From assembly GCA_902760345.1 (NCBI GenBank), contig CACWFY010000002.1, forward strand, positions 1 to 64,000: 64,000 nt of DNA, read 5' to 3'. A program made the position numbers and the translations under genes. Every line of letters starts with the position of its first letter. Positions within the stretch are counted from its first letter, which is position 1. This DNA comes from an uncultured Bacteroidales bacterium (lineage in GTDB: Bacteria > Bacteroidota > Bacteroidia > Bacteroidales > Bacteroidaceae). This document shows positions 43,860 to 51,798 of the stretch, piece by piece. Below the pieces are notes generated by a model. The model made no database searches. It had not been told where the DNA came from and worked only from the letters and a program-made list of their open reading frames with translations.

Positions 43860-44711
43860 TCCGCTGTTCCGACTTCCGCTGAATGATCCGCTGTTCCGGC
43901 TTCCGCTGAATGATCCGCTGTTCCGGCTTCCGCCAAAGGAACCGCTGCTGTGTGAGGTCGTGTTGCTACTATTGTGGCTACCTCCGATATTACCATTGTT
44001 GCGATTGCCTCCAAATGAGCCATTGTTGCGATTGCCTCCAAATGAGCCATTATTGTGAACAGTAGTGCGTGTGCTGCTACTGCGTGATCCGCCGAAGCTT
44101 CCATGGTTGGGACGGGTGCCGTGAGGGAGAGCATTGTGGTGATTGTTTGGACGACTTGTTGGGCGGTTGCCGAAGTGACTACCATGATGACGGTCGCGGT
44201 TCAGACGATCTACCATGCCATGATGAGGTCTGCCTGTTGGCCGGAAGTGACTGCGCCGACCGTGGTAGTAGCCGTGTCCACCTACCACATGCCATGCATG
44301 GGTACCACGATAGCTGGCATAGAAAGCCGGACGACCGAAAATGAAGTAGTCGCGGTGCGGATAGCGGGCGTAGATGCCAAAGTGCCAGAAACCATCACTC
44401 CAGTAAAGTGGACGGTAGAAGTAGCTGGCTGCTATGAAGGTATTCCACTGTGACTCTAATAGCACATAGCTGAGGTCACGATTACGGCGCTCCCAGTAGT
44501 CACCATAGACGTCGTCATAGCTTGTGACACCCATGAGGTAGTCCAGATTGATTTCGTAGGCAGCTTCATATTGCTCGTCTGACAAGTTCAACTCGTAGGC
44601 CATCTTGTCGGTCAGAAACAGTGCTTCGTTGCGTGCCTGTTCATAACTCATTGCCTTGCCCGATGCTGCTATCGTCAGCATACTGATGAGGGCTATCATT
44701 GCTTTTTTCAT
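43782..44711 (-). CDS. Secreted Gly/Ser/Asn/Arg-rich repeat protein
   Basis: A 309-residue exported protein with a signal peptide (MKKAMIALISMLTIAASGKA). The ordered part (about 22-135) has YEQARNEALFLTDKMAYELN and an aromatic region with many Tyr, Trp and His. The C-terminal half is low complexity, with repeats of NGSFGGNRN and then SGSFSGSRN, ending GSGRFGR. The latter is coded by a 27-base tandem repeat (43847-43934). I do not recognise the family. Composition suggests a surface-exposed sticky or structural tail. Confidence 0.75.
   Translation of the reverse strand: MKKAMIALISMLTIAASGKAMSYEQARNEALFLTDKMAYELNLSDEQYEAAYEINLDYLMGVTSYDDVYGDYWERRNRDLSYVLLESQWNTFIAASYFYRPLYWSDGFWHFGIYARYPHRDYFIFGRPAFYASYRGTHAWHVVGGHGYYHGRRSHFRPTGRPHHGMVDRLNRDRHHGSHFGNRPTSRPNNHHNALPHGTRPNHGSFGGSRSSSTRTTVHNNGSFGGNRNNGSFGGNRNNGNIGGSHNSSNTTSHSSGSFGGSRNSGSFSGSRNSGSFSGSRNSGSFSGSRSHGGSSSSSRSGGSGRFGR
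43847..43934. repeat. 27-bp tandem repeat in the Gly/Ser-rich gene
   Basis: Units beginning GAATGATCCGCTGTTCCG start at 43854, 43881 and 43908, exactly 27 bases apart. They code the repeated nonapeptide SGSFSGSRN on the minus strand. Confidence 0.8.
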
Positions 44712-44736
44712 CGTCGTAAGTATTTGTTTCACGATG

Positions 44737-44768
44737 CAAAATTAGGAAGAAATAAATGATAGTACAAA
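44737..44768 (-). promoter_or_regulatory. Promoter of the Gly/Ser-rich protein gene
   Basis: On the minus strand TTTG (44765-44768), 20 bases, then TAATTTTG (44737-44744). The start codon at 44711 is 25 bases downstream. Confidence 0.6.
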
Positions 44769-44830
44769 GGATTTTCCCTAAACAAGCGGGGAATTTCCCT
44801 ATTTGTGTTTCGCTTTTTTAAGTGAATATA

Positions 44831-44862
44831 TTTGGTTGTTTCGCTACAATTTGTTATTTTTG
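44831..44862 (+). promoter_or_regulatory. ilvC promoter
   Basis: TTTG (44831-44834), 20 bases, then TATTTTTG (44855-44862) followed by CAA. The leader to the ATG at 44994 is about 125 bases and appears structured. Confidence 0.65.
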
Positions 44863-44886
44863 CAACCGATTTTCTAGTTAAACCTC

Positions 44887-44960
44887 TCGTCGCACCCTCG
44901 AGTAGGGTGGGAGTGTGCTGATAAAACGACGGCTCTCGGGTAGGGCTGGCATAGTGCAAA
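44887..44960 (+). promoter_or_regulatory. Structured ilvC leader, possible cis-regulatory RNA
   Basis: A nested fold is visible. TCGTCG (44887-44892) pairs with CGACGG (44927-44932), enclosing a CACCCT/AGGGTG stem (44893-44898 with 44904-44909, loop CGAGT). A second G-rich segment (CTCGGGTAGGGCTGG) repeats the shape of CTCGAGTAGGGTGGG. It matches no riboswitch consensus I know, and no branched-chain-codon leader peptide is present. Confidence 0.4.
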
Positions 44961-44993
44961 GGGGAATGTGTAACATTTAATTTTTAAGCTATT

Positions 44994-46043
44994 ATGGCAG
45001 AAATGAATTTTGGTGGCGTTATCGAAACTGTTGTCACCAGCAAGGAGTTCTCACTCGAGAAAGCACGTGAAGTATTGAAAGACGAAGTTATCGCTGTGAT
45101 CGGCTACGGCGTGCAGGGCCCTGGACAGGCCTGCAACCTGCGCGACAACGGCTTTAACGTGATTGTCGGTCAGCGTCAGGGCAAGACCTACGACAAGGCT
45201 GTGGCCGACGGATGGGTACCCGGCAAGACCCTTTTCTCTATTGAGGAGGCTGCCGAAAAGGGTACAATCCTCTGCATGTTGCTCTCTGACGCTGGTCAGA
45301 TGCAGCAGTGGCCTACCATCAAGCAATATCTGAAGCCCGGCAAGACGCTGTACTACAGCCACGGCTTCGCTATCAACTGGAGCGATCGCACAGGTGTTGT
45401 GCCTCCCAAGGATGTCGATGTTATCATGGTGGCTCCTAAGGGGTCTGGTACTTCTCTTCGCACGATGTTCTGCGAGGGCCGCGGTTTGAACTGCTCATAC
45501 GCCGTCTATCAGGACGCTACGGGCAAGGCCAAGGAGAAGACGCTGGCCTTCGGTATCGGTATTGGCGCTGGTTATATGTTTGAGACCACCTTCCAGCGTG
45601 AGGCTACCTCTGACCTTACTGGTGAGCGCGGTTCACTAATGGGTGCCATCCAGGGTCTGCTGCTGGCTCAGTACGAGGTGCTGCGTGAGAACGGACACTC
45701 TCCCTCGGAGGCTTTCAACGAGACCGTTGAGGAGCTGACCCAGAGCCTTGGCCCGTTGTTTGGCGCTAAGGGTATGGACTGGATGTATGCTAACTGCTCG
45801 ACAACCGCTCAGCGTGGTGCCCTCGACTGGGCTCCCCGTTTCCACGACGCTATTAAGCCCGTGATGGAGTGGCTGTACTACTCAGTAAAGACTGGTAACG
45901 AGGCTCAGATTACCATCGATGCTAACTCGAAGCCCGACTATCGTGCCGGACTGGAGAAAGAGCTCGAGGCTATGCGCAATCAGGAGATGTGGCGTGCTGG
46001 CGAAACTGTTCGCAAGCTGCGTCCAGAGTATCAGGAAGACTAA
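44994..46043 (+). CDS. ilvC: Ketol-acid reductoisomerase
   Basis: It catalyses alkyl migration and NADPH-dependent reduction in isoleucine and valine synthesis. The 349 residues fit class I. Motifs: VIGYGVQGPGQACNLRDNG (dinucleotide fold), GQRQGKTYDKA (NADPH specificity loop), LLSDAGQM, YSHGFAINW, VAPKGSGTSLR, and in the knotted C-terminal domain DLTGERGSLMGAIQG (metal Asp and Glu) and AQYEVLRENGHSPSEAFNETVEE split across two metal/substrate helices. It stands alone here, away from the usual ilvDBN neighbours, and is bounded by its own promoter and a terminator at 46064-46104. Confidence 0.97.
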   Translation: MAEMNFGGVIETVVTSKEFSLEKAREVLKDEVIAVIGYGVQGPGQACNLRDNGFNVIVGQRQGKTYDKAVADGWVPGKTLFSIEEAAEKGTILCMLLSDAGQMQQWPTIKQYLKPGKTLYYSHGFAINWSDRTGVVPPKDVDVIMVAPKGSGTSLRTMFCEGRGLNCSYAVYQDATGKAKEKTLAFGIGIGAGYMFETTFQREATSDLTGERGSLMGAIQGLLLAQYEVLRENGHSPSEAFNETVEELTQSLGPLFGAKGMDWMYANCSTTAQRGALDWAPRFHDAIKPVMEWLYYSVKTGNEAQITIDANSKPDYRAGLEKELEAMRNQEMWRAGETVRKLRPEYQED

Positions 46044-46063
46044 CAGCATCTGCTGACAATATC

Positions 46064-46104
46064 AAATGGAGAGGCTGCACCGATGGCGTCTCTCCATTTT
46101 TTTT
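46064..46104 (+). terminator. ilvC terminator
   Basis: AAATGGAGAG (46064-46073) pairs exactly with CTCTCCATTT (46090-46099) and is followed by a T-run. No new -7 box precedes the next gene, so it may depend on read-through. Confidence 0.8.
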
Positions 46105-46127
46105 ACTTTTTTAATAACCTTACAGCT

Positions 46128-47240
46128 ATGATGAGAGGCATTAAAGTTATTGTGATGTTGGGCATGGGACTGCTATTGTGCAGTTCCTGCACTCAAAAGA
46201 ACCAATCGGAGTCGGAGACTACTTCTGGCTTGGACAGTCTGTTGAGTCCGAAGTATGCTACGGGCTATCAAGTGAGAGACAGTTGTGGCGTAAGATTGTT
46301 GGATGTAGATAAGGATTACCACTTTGCATTGGTTTCTGTTGATGATGTGACGGTGCCGGATGGCTATACGAAGGTTCGTGTACCGATTAAGAATACCATC
46401 TGCATGACAGCGCTGCAACTCTCGAACTTCACCATACTCGATGCGCACGATGTGGTAAAGGGCCTAACGGGTACAAAGAACTTGTTTAACAAGGATATCA
46501 AGGCACGGGTGAAGGACGGGCGTATCGTGAAGATCGGTACAGAGGGCAATTTCGACACAGAGATGGTGCTGGCAGCTAATCCTGACGTGATATTTATCTC
46601 ACCTTTCAAGCGTGGCGGCTACGATGCCATCAAAGAAACGGGTATCACCCTCGTGCCACATCTGGGCTACAAGGAACTGGATCCGCTTGGTCAGGCTGAA
46701 TGGATTAAGTTCGTGGGCATGTTTATCGGTAAGGAGAAAGAAGCCTGTGAGGTCTTCGCAGGCATCGAACAGCGTTACAACGAGCTGAAAGAAAAGACAC
46801 AGCATATTGACAAACGTCCCACGGTGACGAGTGGCGAGATGCACTACGGCAACTGGCATGCGGTGGGTGGTAAGAACTATCTGGCTCAGATTTTCCGCGA
46901 TGCAGGGGCTGACTACGTGATTCACGACGAGGAGACGGCTGGCGAGGATTTGGAGTTTGAGAAGATGTATGAGTTGGCAGCCAATGCCGACTACTGGCGC
47001 ATATTGAACAGTTTTCCAGGTGAATTCTCGTATGAGGCACTCAAAGCCTCGGAGCCTCGTAATGAACTGTTCAAGGCTTTCAAGGAACGCAAGGTCATCT
47101 ACTGCAATATGAAGCAGACGCCCTATTATGAAATCTCGCCTGTAGAGCCTGATGTACTGCTGAAGGATTTTGTTGCCATCTTCCACCCAGAGTTGGTGGA
47201 GGCAGACTATCAACCAAAATTCTATTATCTGTTGAAATGA
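46128..47240 (+). CDS. ABC transporter substrate-binding lipoprotein (BtuF/FecB-like)
   Basis: A 370-residue periplasmic binding protein of the TroA/BtuF class. The signal ends LLLCSSC (lipidated Cys near residue 21). Two lobes are seen: the first with ILDAHDVVKGL, IVKIGTEGNFDTEMVLAANPDVIFISPF; the second with LAQIFRDAGADYVIHDEE and DFVAIFHPELV. Its ATGA overlap with a FecCD-type permease and its place at the edge of the cobalamin island suggest a corrinoid ligand, though heme or siderophore binders look alike. The ATG at 46128 or 46131 gives the signal peptide; an ATG at 46083 lies in the terminator. Confidence 0.88.
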   Translation: MMRGIKVIVMLGMGLLLCSSCTQKNQSESETTSGLDSLLSPKYATGYQVRDSCGVRLLDVDKDYHFALVSVDDVTVPDGYTKVRVPIKNTICMTALQLSNFTILDAHDVVKGLTGTKNLFNKDIKARVKDGRIVKIGTEGNFDTEMVLAANPDVIFISPFKRGGYDAIKETGITLVPHLGYKELDPLGQAEWIKFVGMFIGKEKEACEVFAGIEQRYNELKEKTQHIDKRPTVTSGEMHYGNWHAVGGKNYLAQIFRDAGADYVIHDEETAGEDLEFEKMYELAANADYWRILNSFPGEFSYEALKASEPRNELFKAFKERKVIYCNMKQTPYYEISPVEPDVLLKDFVAIFHPELVEADYQPKFYYLLK

Positions 47241-48268
47241 GACGACCCCTGCCACTGATATTGATGCTGATGGTGGCGATAGTCGTGATGGCCATCGTCA
47301 ATCTGCTTATCGGCTCTGTCAAAATTCCAGTGGCGGATATCTGTCGTATATTGGTGGGCGATGACAGTCATGAGATTTGGACGAACATCATCTGGAAATC
47401 GCGACTGCCTCAGGTGTTGACAGCAATTGTCGCTGGTGCAGGATTGGCAGTAAGCGGTTTACAGATGCAGACTGTTTTCCGCAATCCATTGGCTGGCCCG
47501 TCAGTGCTTGGTATCAGCAACGGCTCTGCCTTAGGTGTTGCCTTTGTGGTGTTGCTCTCAGGCAAGATAGGCGGTGTGGCACTCAGCCGTCTGGGGTATT
47601 TTGGTGATGCCGCTATGTCGGTTGCTGCCATCATCGGAGCCTTGGCTGTCTTGATGCTGATTCTCTGGGTAGCACGGAAGGTGAGGGGCAATGTCACCTT
47701 ACTAATAATAGGTGTAATGATTGGCTACCTGGCCAATGCGATTATCGGCGTGCTGAAGTTCTTGGCACCCGATGAGGATGTGAAGTCGTTTGTCGTATGG
47801 GGACTCGGATCCTTCTCTCGTGTTTCTGGCGACGAGATGATACTCTTCGTTGTATTGATGTGTATCCTGCTTCCCCTGAGCTTCCTGCTCGTCAAGTCGA
47901 TGAATATGATGCTGTTGGGCGATCGCTATGCTGCTAACTTAGGTCTGAATATCCGGCGAGCCCGCATGATGGTGATAGTGAGTTCTGGCATCTTGGTGGC
48001 AATTGTAACTGCATATTGCGGTCCTATTATGTTCATCGGTTTGGCTGTTCCCCATCTGGCGCGTGCCATCTTCCATTCTTCCGACCATCGCATCTTGATG
48101 CCTGCTACCGCCCTCTGCGGTGCACTTTTGGCACTTGTCTGCAACTTCATTGCCCGTATGCCTGGTTTCGAGGGTGCTTTACCAGTCAATAGTGTGACAG
48201 CCCTCGTCGGTGCCCCTGTCATTGCTGCTGTTATTTTTGGACGACGCAAGCACGAAATGGGGGAATAA
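47237..48268 (+). CDS. FecCD/BtuC-family ABC permease
   Basis: A 343-residue integral membrane permease with about ten spans. Family signatures are RLPQVLTAIVAGAGLAVSGLQMQ, NPLAGPSVLGISNGSALG, the coupling region SRVSGDEM and GDRYAANLGLN, and VTAYCGPIMFIGLAVPHLARA. It would form the channel for the substrate delivered by the binding protein it overlaps by 4 bases. The expected ATPase (BtuD) is missing: the next gene is convergent and begins, at its stop, on the very next base. The ATPase must lie elsewhere if the system works. Confidence 0.93.
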   Translation: MRRPLPLILMLMVAIVVMAIVNLLIGSVKIPVADICRILVGDDSHEIWTNIIWKSRLPQVLTAIVAGAGLAVSGLQMQTVFRNPLAGPSVLGISNGSALGVAFVVLLSGKIGGVALSRLGYFGDAAMSVAAIIGALAVLMLILWVARKVRGNVTLLIIGVMIGYLANAIIGVLKFLAPDEDVKSFVVWGLGSFSRVSGDEMILFVVLMCILLPLSFLLVKSMNMMLLGDRYAANLGLNIRRARMMVIVSSGILVAIVTAYCGPIMFIGLAVPHLARAIFHSSDHRILMPATALCGALLALVCNFIARMPGFEGALPVNSVTALVGAPVIAAVIFGRRKHEMGE

Positions 48269-50026
48269 TCAATTGTAGATATGTCCCTCGTCATCGATGA
48301 GGAGGATAGTAAGAATTCCGTTGGGTAGAAGCGGATTGCAGTGCTCTGCGCAATGGCGGATGATGATAGTAGCGAAATCCTGCAGTCTGTCTTTGGGAAT
48401 CATTGCCCATAGCTCTCGAGCCAAAGTAATATAGCTGATGTCAATATCGCAGCCAGCCTCTTCGAGCATTTGCTTGATAAAGGCTTTGTCCATCGTGGCT
48501 TTGCGGCTATGGGTGTCGAGATGTCCGGCAGCAAGCTTCACGGCCTTGCCTAACATCACGCCGAGGGTGACATGTTTAAAACCGAGCTCGTTGGCCATCT
48601 TCAACGTCTCGCCGATATAATTGCCGTATTCCACAAACGCCTGTTGAGGCAGAGTGGAGTAGAGTGCCTTGACAAAGCGTTCGCTCTTACCACCGCTGTT
48701 GATGACAACCCGCTCTGAGCCAGAGGCCTTTGCTACCGTCATGCATTTATGGATGCTGTCGATAAAGGCTTCCTCGCTGAAGGGCTTGACGATGCCGCTG
48801 ACACCGATAATCGAAATGCCGCCTTCGATGCCGAGACGTGGATTGAAAGTTCGGCGGGCAATCTCTGCACCTTGGGGAACACTGATAGTGACTGTCAGAG
48901 GTGAGTGGTGAGTGGTGAGAGGTGAGAGAATAGCTTGGAGGTTGTTTGTAATCATCTCGCGAGGCGTTTTGTTGATAGCGGGAGAACCTGGCGGATAGTC
49001 AAAACCAGGAAGCGTAAAAGTGCCTACTCCTTCACCACCTTCAATCGCAATTGGTTCTTCTCCCTTGAGGAGGGGTTGGGGGTAGGCTCTCGCCCTTATC
49101 TCCAATCCATTCGTTACATCAGGGTCATCACCCGCCTCTTTGATACAATAGGCATAACCGTCGCCATAACCAACAGCTACTTGAATCGTCTCGCCATCGG
49201 GCAGCAACACAGGAACTTCTGTAGGCATCTCGTCTTTTACCTGTTGTATTGTTGCTGCTACAGCCGCTGCCGTCGCACAAGTACCTGTCGTCAGTCCGCT
49301 ATGCAGGGGATAAAACTCCGGCAGTAATTTTTCTACCATACGGCGTAATCCATAAGGACCATCAACGACATGCTTGAAAGACAATTCCGGTCGCTTTAAC
49401 GCAATGATACGCATCCCCCTCTCTCTTGCTTCTGTTATCTTTTCGCTGAAGCCTCCCGACAGACCACTTTCCTTCATCAGTACAGCCTCTGCCTCTACCG
49501 TCTGCGGATAGAAACACAACTGTTCATCGGCAGCTCCTTGCTGATGGGCTAACTGGATGCTACTTTCTCTATTTAAAATGCGGTAGATAACCTTGATGTC
49601 CTGTGCTTCTAATGGTTTCAGCTTGCTGATGCTTTGCACGCCTGTTGTGGCCAATAAAGAGGAATGAGGAGTGAGTACCGAGGAAAGCTCTTTGTAGTCG
49701 TCAATCCACGTGATGCAGGGGTCTCGTGGCGGATAGATGCGCTCATAGCGGATGGTGGGGATGTTCAGCGATTCAGACACCTGCCCGATGGTTTCATGAA
49801 GTTGCGAGGCAAAGGGGTGGGCAGCATCAACGATTAAACGGATGCCATATTCACGACAGAAAATAAGCATGGCATCCTCATCAAGAGCGCCATCGATGCG
49901 TTTCCCATGATGCAGCGTGATGTCTTGCTCACCGGTCTTTGTACTGTAGTAATAGGTATTTCCTGCCTCTTCCAGCACCTCTACAGCCTTACGTCCCTCC
50001 GTTGTCCCTCCAAATACCAGTATCAT
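48269..50026 (-). CDS. CbiJ-CbiD fusion: cobalt-precorrin-6A reductase and cobalt-precorrin-5B C1-methyltransferase
   Basis: A 585-residue fusion. Residues 1 to about 235 are CobK/CbiJ (MILVFGGTTEGRKAVEVL, VDAAHPFASQLHETI, TGVQSISKL, FSEKITEARERGMRIIAL). Residues about 241-585 are CbiD (LHSGLTTGTCATAAAVAAT, LPGFDYPPGSPAINKTPREM, NPRLGIEGGISIIGVSGIVKPFSEEAF, GNYIGETL). The two activities act either side of step 6 in anaerobic corrin synthesis. Two linker-like segments, HSSLLATTG and LSPLTTHHSPLTVT, are encoded by the same TGAGAGGT-type micro-repeat seen in mfd. It overlaps the upstream CbiG-CbiF gene by 4 bases and is the last gene of the run. Confidence 0.92.
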   Translation of the reverse strand: MILVFGGTTEGRKAVEVLEEAGNTYYYSTKTGEQDITLHHGKRIDGALDEDAMLIFCREYGIRLIVDAAHPFASQLHETIGQVSESLNIPTIRYERIYPPRDPCITWIDDYKELSSVLTPHSSLLATTGVQSISKLKPLEAQDIKVIYRILNRESSIQLAHQQGAADEQLCFYPQTVEAEAVLMKESGLSGGFSEKITEARERGMRIIALKRPELSFKHVVDGPYGLRRMVEKLLPEFYPLHSGLTTGTCATAAAVAATIQQVKDEMPTEVPVLLPDGETIQVAVGYGDGYAYCIKEAGDDPDVTNGLEIRARAYPQPLLKGEEPIAIEGGEGVGTFTLPGFDYPPGSPAINKTPREMITNNLQAILSPLTTHHSPLTVTISVPQGAEIARRTFNPRLGIEGGISIIGVSGIVKPFSEEAFIDSIHKCMTVAKASGSERVVINSGGKSERFVKALYSTLPQQAFVEYGNYIGETLKMANELGFKHVTLGVMLGKAVKLAAGHLDTHSRKATMDKAFIKQMLEEAGCDIDISYITLARELWAMIPKDRLQDFATIIIRHCAEHCNPLLPNGILTILLIDDEGHIYN

Positions 50027-51798
50027 GCTTTTCCTTTTCTGAACAGATGAGTGAAGTGTTTCGAATATAATTCAGAAAGGCCCTCACGATTATCGATAGC
50101 CTCACCTACAACAAGCATCGTAGTAAGAGTGAGGTGATTATCATGAACTATCTTGGCAAGATCTTTCAATTGACCACGATAGATTTTCTGATCGGGCCAA
50201 GTGAGATGATAGCAGGCAGCAACGGGGGTGTCTTCAGGATATTCCATCAACAGTTCCTTTTGTACATCGTCGACAATCGATGCTGAAAGGAAGATACACA
50301 TCGTGCTCTGGCTCTTAGCGAGCAAGTGCAACTGTTCCTTCTCTGGCATGGGGGTCCGACCTTCGCCACGAGTCAAGATAATGGTCTGACAACGCTCAGG
50401 AATGGTGAACTGGCTCTGCAACTCGGCAGCAGCAGCGAGGAATGACGAGATGCCTGGAGTGATGTGATAGTCCATGTGATTCGCATCAAAGAAGGCCATC
50501 TGTTCCTGAATAGCACCAAAGATGCAGGGGTCGCCGGTATGCAGACGGACAATGAAATGACCCTTATCATAGTGCTCCTTCATCAGCGCACATTGCTCTT
50601 CAAGGTTCATATCAGCACTGCTTCGCACCACAGCGCCTGGCTTATGACACTCCGTCAAAGCCTTAGGAACCAAAGAACCAGCATATAATATAAGATCTGC
50701 CCTTTCGAGCATCTTGCGCCCTCGAACACTCACCAAGTCAGGATCACCAGGGCCTGCACCAACAATCTCGATATGGCCTTGCTGCTCACGCAAATATTTG
50801 TAGTCGATGGCAAGGGCTGCTGTCCAGTTCTTGCCCTTTATCTTTGGGATGATGAGTTTACCATGGTTAGAGCCAAGGATGGCCGCTGCCTCACAGACGC
50901 TTGGCGTGCCCACGTGCTTCTGGACGGTAGCACTGGGATTGGGTACTTCGACGTTAGCAAGTTCATCGGCTGAGTAAAACACCAACTCTTCTCCTAAATC
51001 ATCAACGAGCATTGCACAGAACTCTTCTTCTTCCTTCACATCAATAGTGCAATAACGCTTGTAGCAGGGCAATACGCCAATCTGACTCATGGCCTCGTCG
51101 ATCTCATCATAGATGTCCTCGTAGTCATCAGGATGATGCGCCAGACCGAAACCTAATGCTGCTATCATGGGCACGAAATGCAATTCGAGCACGCCGTATG
51201 GGGCACAGAGATTGTAGGGTGACACTATGATGACCAAACGATATTTCTTGGGATCAACCTCTTCGAGATTATTTACAACAGTCACATGTGGAGGCAGCGT
51301 CTTCTCTAGATAGTCGGTACCCTCATCTCGGATTTCCATTAACAGGGCTGTAGGCTGGCGATTGACGAAGGAGAAGATGCATTCGTTCATATCGTCATCG
51401 CTGGCAATGGCCCAGTTGAATCGTTCTGCAAGCGTGTCGAGCGCCCATAGACCGGCATTGTCGCTCTGGGTGGTGATGACCTCACGAGCGCCAATTTTCG
51501 CTGCAATGTCTCGAGTCAAGTTGTTGGCTCCTCCTACATGGCCGCTGAGCACAGAGATGACATTCAAACCTAAACTGTCAACACAAACAACGGCAGGGTC
51601 TTCATGTTTGTCTTTGATATAGGGGGCGATGGTGCGTACGCAAATGCCCATCGCTCCTATAAAAACGAAGGCATCGAATTTATCCCAATACTTACCAATT
51701 TCGGTACGAGTGATGGTCTTGGCACCAAATTCACGCTGAAGGATTTGCGCAATATCCTTGCCTGCTTCGCTGATTTGTATGATGGCTATCTGCTGCAT
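50023..51798 (-). CDS. CbiG-CbiF fusion: cobalt-precorrin-5A hydrolase and cobalt-precorrin-4 C11-methyltransferase
   Basis: A 591-residue fusion. The N-terminal about 337 residues are CbiG (FVFIGAMGICVRTIAPYI, VISVLSGHVGGANNLTRDIA, GLWALDTLAERFNW, and the C-terminal module CEAAAILGSNHGKLIIPKIK). From about residue 342 follows a CbiF/CobM methyltransferase (IEIVGAGPGDPDLVSVRGRK, YAGSLVPKAL, GDPCIFGAIQEQM, TPGISSFLAAAA, ILTRGEGRTPMP). CbiF methylates C11 and CbiG then opens the lactone and releases acetaldehyde, so the fusion joins consecutive steps. The start at 51798 gives a 13-base overlap with the upstream gene. Confidence 0.92.
   Translation of the reverse strand: MQQIAIIQISEAGKDIAQILQREFGAKTITRTEIGKYWDKFDAFVFIGAMGICVRTIAPYIKDKHEDPAVVCVDSLGLNVISVLSGHVGGANNLTRDIAAKIGAREVITTQSDNAGLWALDTLAERFNWAIASDDDMNECIFSFVNRQPTALLMEIRDEGTDYLEKTLPPHVTVVNNLEEVDPKKYRLVIIVSPYNLCAPYGVLELHFVPMIAALGFGLAHHPDDYEDIYDEIDEAMSQIGVLPCYKRYCTIDVKEEEEFCAMLVDDLGEELVFYSADELANVEVPNPSATVQKHVGTPSVCEAAAILGSNHGKLIIPKIKGKNWTAALAIDYKYLREQQGHIEIVGAGPGDPDLVSVRGRKMLERADLILYAGSLVPKALTECHKPGAVVRSSADMNLEEQCALMKEHYDKGHFIVRLHTGDPCIFGAIQEQMAFFDANHMDYHITPGISSFLAAAAELQSQFTIPERCQTIILTRGEGRTPMPEKEQLHLLAKSQSTMCIFLSASIVDDVQKELLMEYPEDTPVAACYHLTWPDQKIYRGQLKDLAKIVHDNHLTLTTMLVVGEAIDNREGLSELYSKHFTHLFRKGKA

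Noticed and set aside
43847..43934. CRISPR or intergenic repeat array near 43.9 kb
   Set aside because: The 27-base units are in frame and code a Gly/Ser repeat; there are no spacers.
44729..44959. A 76-residue open frame on the minus strand opposite the ilvC leader
   Set aside because: It spans the ilvC promoter and leader, has no promoter of its own in position and an unusual composition; it is better explained as the complement of a structured leader.
44870..44993. T-box, SAM or attenuator-peptide control of ilvC
   Set aside because: No T-box consensus, no SAM aptamer core, and no leader peptide with branched-chain codons could be found.
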